Shown piece after piece: positions 15,193 through 19,754 of a DNA stretch of 19,754 nt. The DNA comes from Hellea sp042093735 (lineage in GTDB: Bacteria; Pseudomonadota; Alphaproteobacteria; Caulobacterales; Maricaulaceae): NCBI GenBank assembly GCA_042093735.1, contig JBELEM010000032.1, forward strand, positions 1 to 19,754, written 5' to 3'. A program made the translations under genes and the position numbers. The number at the start of each line of letters is the position of its first letter. Positions within the stretch are counted from its first letter, which is position 1. The notes below the pieces were generated by a model that was not told where the DNA came from, searched no databases, and was given only the letters and a program-made list of their open reading frames with translations.

Positions 15193-16281
15193 ATGTTGAA
15201 TTTTATTATAATTACCGCCTTTATTCTGATTATTTTAATTTATTTTTACAGATCATTGAGGGGTGAGAGTTTAAGTAAGTATAAGATAAATAGTTTTACT
15301 AAATATGAAACTCAGCACTCTGATGGTCTCATGCGTTTGTATGATTATTTACAGGCCACTTTTAATATTGAAAAACAACCGGTGTTATCGCGGTCAGGTT
15401 GGTCAAGTAAGCGCGAAGCATTTGATGCTGCAGCGCTAGCAAGAGAATTTGATTGTGAGTTTCGTAAGGATGAGTTTGTAGTAGGAGATCATGTATTAGA
15501 TGGGGCATGGACATTAGTCGAAGGCTTTAGTTCCGAAAATCGAATACTTTACCTTCATGGCGGTGCATATACTGTAGGTAGTGATGTATCGCATCGCCCG
15601 ATAACTTATCAAATCGCGAAAAGAACTAAATGTGCAGTTTTCGCACTTAATTACCGTTTAATGCCTGAGAGTGACAGAAAAGATTCTATTTTCGATTGCC
15701 AGTCTGGATATGATTGGATTCTAAATAACGGACCAGATGGCCCTGATCCCGTCAAGAATATTGCGATTTCAGGAGACTCCGCAGGAGGAAATTTAGCACT
15801 TGTGTTAAGCCACTGGTCAAGAAAAGTAGAAATAAAATCACCCAATGCTGTTGTAGTTCTTTCACCGCAAACAGATTGTACTTTTCAAAGTCCATCTATG
15901 CAGAGAAATCAAATTACTGACCCAATGCTCAAGCCTCTTTTGAGTAGGTTATTAAAAATGCCTAGGTTTATTCTTCTCTGGCTTTTATATTGGCAGTTAG
16001 GTCATAAGCCGTCCGATCCTTTGGTATCTCCAATTTTTAATGAATTATCAAATTTACCGCCAACATTAATTCAAGTAAGTAGCTCTGAAATGTTGTTCGA
16101 TGATAGCATAAGATATGTTGCAAAAGCTAGAAAGCATGGATCTGAGGTGAAACTCCAAATTTGGAATAATTTGCCTCATGTATGGCAAATTTTTGATAAC
16201 TTTATTGATGAGTCGCACAAAGCATTAGACCAAATTAGTAGATTTCTTGATAATAATGGCTTCAATGATAAGATTCATTAA
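15193..16281 (+). CDS. Membrane-anchored alpha/beta hydrolase, HSL-type esterase family
   Basis: This 362-residue protein combines a hydrophobic N-terminal segment (about residues 4-19, probably one membrane anchor) with an alpha/beta-hydrolase-3 domain. The oxyanion-hole motif LYLHGGAY is at 119-126. The nucleophile elbow GDSAGGN gives S196, and the catalytic histidine is probably H329 in NLPHVWQIF. At the acid position the sequence reads SSSEMLFDDS, so the acid may be E299 (aligned with the usual DPL aspartate) or D303/D304. This indicates a carboxylesterase or lipase-like enzyme on a short acyl ester, but the substrate is unknown. An ATG six codons upstream is possible; the internal ATG has the better ribosome binding site. 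No neighbouring gene suggests a pathway. Confidence 0.88.
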   Translation: MLNFIIITAFILIILIYFYRSLRGESLSKYKINSFTKYETQHSDGLMRLYDYLQATFNIEKQPVLSRSGWSSKREAFDAAALAREFDCEFRKDEFVVGDHVLDGAWTLVEGFSSENRILYLHGGAYTVGSDVSHRPITYQIAKRTKCAVFALNYRLMPESDRKDSIFDCQSGYDWILNNGPDGPDPVKNIAISGDSAGGNLALVLSHWSRKVEIKSPNAVVVLSPQTDCTFQSPSMQRNQITDPMLKPLLSRLLKMPRFILLWLLYWQLGHKPSDPLVSPIFNELSNLPPTLIQVSSSEMLFDDSIRYVAKARKHGSEVKLQIWNNLPHVWQIFDNFIDESHKALDQISRFLDNNGFNDKIH

Positions 16282-16352
16282 ATTCATTTAATCTTTTAGA
16301 AATATTCTCGAAACCTGACGTGTGTAATATATTCTAAAGTAAAGCCAATTCA

Positions 16353-16381
16353 AAATTACAGCTAATTTCTAATTGTAATTT
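16353..16381. repeat. Inverted repeat in the leader of the glycine-zipper gene
   Basis: AAATTACA (16353-16360) and TGTAATTT (16374-16381) form a perfect 8-bp inverted repeat around a 13-base centre. It ends 29 bases before the ATG at 16411. It could be a protein-binding operator or a hairpin in the 5' untranslated region. It is not followed by a T tract, so it does not look like a terminator for the upstream hydrolase gene. AT-rich composition makes chance occurrence possible. Confidence 0.4.
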
Positions 16382-16400
16382 ATGGCCTCTTATTAAGCTT

Positions 16401-16404
16401 GGAG
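16401..16404 (+). promoter_or_regulatory. Ribosome binding site of the glycine-zipper gene
   Basis: GGAG lies 6 bases before the ATG at 16411. It fixes that start over an in-frame TTG at 16399, which would place the site inside the coding region. Confidence 0.7.
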
Positions 16405-16410
16405 AAAACT

Positions 16411-16980
16411 ATGAAAACGGTTCTTTTTAAAAAAACATTTACATCAATAATTGCTTTTTCAGGCGCATGCTTATTGCCTGTTACATCTTATGCTACAGAC
16501 TATTCAAATAGATATTACAGTAACGATTGCTATCAGAACAGTAATGATCAACTAGCAGCAGGATTATTTGGGGCTGTTATTGGCGGAGTGGTCGGTTCTC
16601 GTATTGCTGGAAGAGGGGATAGGACAGAGGGATCAGTTATAGGCGCAATACTTGGAGGCACTACGGCTGCTGCGATTAGTGATAGTGGCCGCTCAAACGG
16701 ATACAATCCAAATTGTGAAAAAATAAGACGTCAAACAAGAAGCCGTAATTATCGTTACAATCATTATCCACGTAATAATAATTTAGATAACTTTTCTAAT
16801 CAACAAGATTATTACTCAGCAAGAAGCAGAGTAAATACAAGAAGTAGAAGTAATAATGGTAGAGTGCGTGGTAATAGTAACTATCGGAGTCGTAATGATC
16901 ATGGGTATGAACATCAACATGATCATGAGCATCATCACAGTCATTATCATTACCATGGTCATAGTCATTATCATGATTAA
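16411..16980 (+). CDS. Exported glycine-zipper protein with histidine-rich C-terminus
   Basis: This 189-residue protein has a Sec signal peptide with likely cleavage after residue 28 (SYA|TDYS). Residues about 49-90 form a glycine-zipper 2TM region (GLFGAVIGGVVGSRIAG ... GSVIGAILGGTTAA), as in RcnB/SlyB-like envelope proteins. After it comes a low-complexity stretch rich in Arg, Ser, Asn and Tyr (about 103-161). The last 28 residues contain 13 histidines with Asp, Glu and Tyr, a plausible Ni, Zn or Cu binding tail. Cysteines C40 and C102 flank the zipper and could pair in the periplasm. Function is unknown; an envelope-associated, possibly metal-binding protein is an inference. The 3' end lies 20 bases from the convergent tlyA stop. 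Confidence 0.85.
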   Translation: MKTVLFKKTFTSIIAFSGACLLPVTSYATDYSNRYYSNDCYQNSNDQLAAGLFGAVIGGVVGSRIAGRGDRTEGSVIGAILGGTTAAAISDSGRSNGYNPNCEKIRRQTRSRNYRYNHYPRNNNLDNFSNQQDYYSARSRVNTRSRSNNGRVRGNSNYRSRNDHGYEHQHDHEHHHSHYHYHGHSHYHD

Positions 16981-17000
16981 ATATATTTCTTTATTACAAC

Positions 17001-17729
17001 CTAGTTTCTGAATTTACCATGTAGTAAATATTCAGTATTGCCAGAAGTACCTTTTATGGGGGACACACAAGTTGCAGAAATACTCCAACCTTTTGTGTGT
17101 ATCCAATCGGAAACTTCAGATAATGAAGTTAAGGCTAAAGATTCTGACTTTACTATACCGCCTCTTGAAATGCCCTTTTTTCCGACTTCAAATTGCGGCT
17201 TAACAAGTATTACGAGGTCTGCTTCTGAGGCAGATAGTGTCAAAACTTGATCAAGTACTTTTGTAACCGATATAAAACTAGCATCACAAACAATAATTTG
17301 GGGTGGCTCAGTGAAATGTTTTTCTGTTAAATTTCTGGCATCGAAGTTTTCCATGGACACAATTTTTTCGATATTTTTTAAACGGTGATGTAATTGATCG
17401 CAGCCTACATCAACCGAATAAATTTTTTTTGCTCCATTACTGTAAAGTACTTCGGTAAAGCCACCAGTAGACGCACCAACGTCTAAACATACTTTATTTT
17501 TTACAGAAATATTAAACTTTATGAGTGCGTGTTTTAATTTAACACCCCCTCGAGAAACCCAAGTAAATTCTTTCTTTGCCTCTATAAGACTGTTTTCCGA
17601 TATTTTTTCCGAAGCTTTTTTTAATACCCTACCATCAACAATAACTAACCCTAATTTAATGGCCGATTGAGCACGAGTGCGAGATTCGTAAAGACCCATT
17701 TTTGTTAGTAGAAGGTCGGCACGTTTCAC
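17001..17729 (-). CDS. tlyA: TlyA family rRNA (cytidine-2'-O)-methyltransferase
   Basis: TlyA-family proteins methylate the 2'-O of cytidines in rRNA; some also act as hemolysins in heterologous hosts. The 242-residue protein has an N-terminal S4 RNA-binding domain (about residues 1-60, ADLLLTKMGLYESRTRAQ) and an FtsJ-like methyltransferase domain. The SAM motif is VCLDVGASTGGFTEVL (80-95), followed by VDVGCDQLHHRL, VCDASFISV and ILVKPQFEVGKKG. The start is a GTG whose first base is the last base of the dxs TAG (TAGTG), so translation probably depends on termination of dxs. The dxs-tlyA order is common in alphaproteobacteria. Confidence 0.94.
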   Translation of the reverse strand: MKRADLLLTKMGLYESRTRAQSAIKLGLVIVDGRVLKKASEKISENSLIEAKKEFTWVSRGGVKLKHALIKFNISVKNKVCLDVGASTGGFTEVLYSNGAKKIYSVDVGCDQLHHRLKNIEKIVSMENFDARNLTEKHFTEPPQIIVCDASFISVTKVLDQVLTLSASEADLVILVKPQFEVGKKGISRGGIVKSESLALTSLSEVSDWIHTKGWSISATCVSPIKGTSGNTEYLLHGKFRN

Positions 17730-19639
17730 TATGCAGTGTTATAGTTCAATGCTATGTCTTGACCAAGAGTCTCAAAGACGGTTCTTACTATGGCTTTAGA
17801 GTCTAGCTTTGCTTTTTCATACATTTTATCGGGAGTGTCATGATCTATAAATTCATCAGGTAAGTGCATAGAACGTATTTTTAAACCTTCGTCAAGACGT
17901 CCTTCTTTTGCAAGTTCATGAAGCACAAAAGATCCAAACCCACCTATTGAGCCTTCCTCTATCGTAATCAGAACCTCATGCTCGTCAGCTAATTGGAGTA
18001 TAAGCTTCTTATCAAGGGGTTTAGCAAATCTAGCGTCTGCTACTGTTGTTGATAGCCCCAAGGCTTCCAGTTCTTTTGCGGCTGCTAATGCCTCGTTAAG
18101 ACGGGTTCCATAGGAGAGAAGGGCTATTTGACTTCCTTCACGTAATACTCGGCCTTTGCCAATTTCTAGGATTTCTGGTTTTGGTGTGACATCAATTCCT
18201 GTTGCTTCTCCTCGTGGATACCTAAATGCAATAGGTCCGTCATTATATTCGACAGCAGTTGCAACCATGTTAGCAAGTTCTACCTCATCAGAGGCAGCCA
18301 TTAGAACCATATTAGGTAAACAACCAAGATAAGCTATATCAAATGAACCTGCATGCGTAGGCCCATCAGCGCCAACTAAACCTGCTCTATCTAGGGCAAA
18401 ACGTACAGGTAAGTTTTGTATAGCAACATCATGTACAACTTGATCATAACCCCGTTGAAGAAAAGTAGAGTATATTGCACAAAATGGTTTATAACCTTCA
18501 GCAGCTAGGCCTGCTGCAAAAGTAACGGCATGCTGTTCAGCTATTCCTACGTCGAACATTCGTTCTGGAAAAGATTTTGCAAAAATATTCATTCCGGTAC
18601 CGCCAGGCATGGCAGCTGTAATACCTACTATTTTATCATCATTATTGGCATGCTTTACCAATTGGTTACCAAAAATGTTAGTATAGGTCGGGGCGTTAGG
18701 TATGGATTTACTTTGTTCACCTGTAACTACGTTGAATTTTGAAACACCATGATATTTATCGGCTGAATTTTCTGCAGGCTCATAACCTTTCCCCTTTTGT
18801 GTAACCACATGGATAAGGACTGGTCCATTTTTCATTTTTTTTACATTTTCCAAAACAGGTATTAGTGTGTCGAGGTCATGGCCATCAACTGGACCAACAT
18901 AATAAAACCCAAGTTCTTCAAACCAAGTTCCGCCCATGAACATTCCACGAGTATATTCTTCGGCCTTACGCGCTGTTGATTTTATAGGTCTGGGTGCATC
19001 CTTTACTATAGCTTTTCCTGCGCCGCGTAGTTTTTGATAACCACCCGAGCTCACCATTTTCGCTAGCATATGACTCATTGCGCCAACTGGAGGAGCAATA
19101 GACATATCGTTATCATTGAGTATGACTATCTGTTTTGAGTCTGTTGCACCTGCATTGTTCATAGCCTCATAAGCCATACCTGCGGTAATTGACCCATCAC
19201 CTATTACTGAGATTACATGCCCATCTTTCTTGGATAAGTCTCTTGCAGTGGCGAAACCCATACCTGCTGATATAGATGTTGAACTGTGAGCAGCCCCAAA
19301 AGGATCGTAAATACTTTCGCTACGTTTCGTAAAGCCAGATAACCCGCCGCCTTTACGAATTGTTCGCATTTGGTCTCTTCTACCAGTTAATACCTTATGC
19401 GGGTAGCATTGATGCCCAACATCCCAAATTAATTTATCATCGGGCGTGTTGAAAACGTAATGAATCGCAACCGTTAATTCAACAACACCTAGCCCAGCTC
19501 CTAAGTGTCCTCCTGTCATTGATACGGCATCAATAACCTCTTCGCGCACTTCTGCAGCTAAATCTTTGATTTGGGCAACAGGTAGTTTACGCAAGTCAGC
19601 GGGGTATTTAATTTTATCTAAAAGTGGCGTTATGGGCAT
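17729..19639 (-). CDS. dxs: 1-deoxy-D-xylulose-5-phosphate synthase
   Basis: Dxs condenses pyruvate and glyceraldehyde-3-phosphate into DXP, the entry step of the MEP isoprenoid pathway, and also feeds thiamine and pyridoxal synthesis. The 636-residue thiamine-diphosphate enzyme is full length. It shows GGHLGAGLGVVELTVA (43-58), WDVGHQCYPHKVLTGR and the cofactor and metal motif VIGDGSITAGMAYEAMNNAG, with GDG at 147-149. The central pyrimidine-binding region has VDVGIAEQHAVTFAAGLA and GPTHAGSFDIAYL. It starts 22 bases after ispA, with only a weak AGAAAGA upstream of the ATG, and overlaps tlyA by one base. It forms an ispA-dxs-tlyA unit. Confidence 0.97.
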   Translation of the reverse strand: MPITPLLDKIKYPADLRKLPVAQIKDLAAEVREEVIDAVSMTGGHLGAGLGVVELTVAIHYVFNTPDDKLIWDVGHQCYPHKVLTGRRDQMRTIRKGGGLSGFTKRSESIYDPFGAAHSSTSISAGMGFATARDLSKKDGHVISVIGDGSITAGMAYEAMNNAGATDSKQIVILNDNDMSIAPPVGAMSHMLAKMVSSGGYQKLRGAGKAIVKDAPRPIKSTARKAEEYTRGMFMGGTWFEELGFYYVGPVDGHDLDTLIPVLENVKKMKNGPVLIHVVTQKGKGYEPAENSADKYHGVSKFNVVTGEQSKSIPNAPTYTNIFGNQLVKHANNDDKIVGITAAMPGGTGMNIFAKSFPERMFDVGIAEQHAVTFAAGLAAEGYKPFCAIYSTFLQRGYDQVVHDVAIQNLPVRFALDRAGLVGADGPTHAGSFDIAYLGCLPNMVLMAASDEVELANMVATAVEYNDGPIAFRYPRGEATGIDVTPKPEILEIGKGRVLREGSQIALLSYGTRLNEALAAAKELEALGLSTTVADARFAKPLDKKLILQLADEHEVLITIEEGSIGGFGSFVLHELAKEGRLDEGLKIRSMHLPDEFIDHDTPDKMYEKAKLDSKAIVRTVFETLGQDIALNYNTA

Positions 19640-19661
19640 ATAATCTTTCTAATTCTTGTCG

Positions 19662-19754
19662 TTAATATGCGCGATTTAAAATAAAGTCGACTGTTTTAGA
19701 AAGTATTTCTGCTTTCTTACCAAAGGGCTCTAGGTGTGCAATTGCACTTTTGCC
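19662..19754 (-). CDS. ispA: C-terminal end of a polyprenyl diphosphate synthase, likely IspA (partial)
   Basis: Reading the minus strand from the window edge gives 30 codons and a TAA stop. The peptide contains IAHLEPFGKKAEILSKTVDF and ends NRAY. This resembles the C-terminus of alphaproteobacterial farnesyl diphosphate synthases, where an 'L.PFG..A..L' pattern precedes the final helix. IspA condenses DMAPP/IPP into geranyl and farnesyl diphosphate. The call also rests on position: ispA commonly sits directly upstream of dxs, often after xseB. The catalytic aspartate-rich motifs lie outside the window. Confidence 0.75.
   Translation of the reverse strand, partial: GKSAIAHLEPFGKKAEILSKTVDFILNRAY

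Noticed and set aside
16741..16980. Tandem DNA repeat array in the His-rich region
   Set aside because: CAT/CAC codons recur, but no constant repeat unit is kept; it is amino-acid bias rather than a nucleotide repeat.

Overview
The window looks like a compact, AT-rich chromosome segment from an alphaproteobacterium, plausibly a streamlined marine lineage; the taxon is an inference. The supporting signs are an AddA-type helicase-nuclease beside trxA, folC and accD, an AccD whose zinc-finger cysteines are mostly replaced, an ispA-dxs-tlyA run, System I cytochrome c maturation genes, and a mannose-family EIIA next to HPr with no sugar permease. About 95% of the bases are coding. Many genes overlap by 1-8 nt, and no gene-free stretch exceeds 170 bases. 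I see no tRNA, rRNA, insertion sequence, CRISPR array or phage gene.

Layout. 1-2814 (+): the C-terminal two thirds of addA, then trxA. 2857-8352 (-): one apparent transcription unit read as ccmF-ccmG-ccmH-ccmI-accD-folC, joining cytochrome c maturation to fatty acid and folate synthesis. 8438-9319 (+): a lone rmlA, whose stop codon directly abuts the stop of a convergent yggT-family gene (9320-9622, -). 9782-10889 (+): a three-gene unit, mannose-family EIIA, HPr and a TonB-C-domain lipoprotein, with 4-nt overlaps at both junctions. 10968-12934 (-): tsaC and an FAD-linked 2-hydroxyacid dehydrogenase, also overlapping by 4 nt. 13101-13871 (+): lepB. 13876-15069 (-): an aspartate/aromatic aminotransferase. 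15193-16281 (+): a membrane-anchored HSL-type alpha/beta hydrolase. 16411-16980 (+): an exported glycine-zipper protein with a histidine-rich tail. 17001-19754 (-): tlyA, dxs and the last 30 codons of ispA.

How the genes fit together. Most are housekeeping genes. The ccmFGHI proteins handle apocytochrome thiols and ligate heme, but ccmABCDE are not in the window. ispA and dxs serve isoprenoid synthesis. The EIIA-HPr pair looks like a regulatory phosphorelay rather than a sugar uptake system. Nothing here is clearly a new defence or mobile system. The parts most worth a second look are the EIIA-HPr-TonB-C lipoprotein unit, the His-rich glycine-zipper protein with an inverted repeat in its leader, the very short CcmI, and the ccm-accD-folC arrangement.
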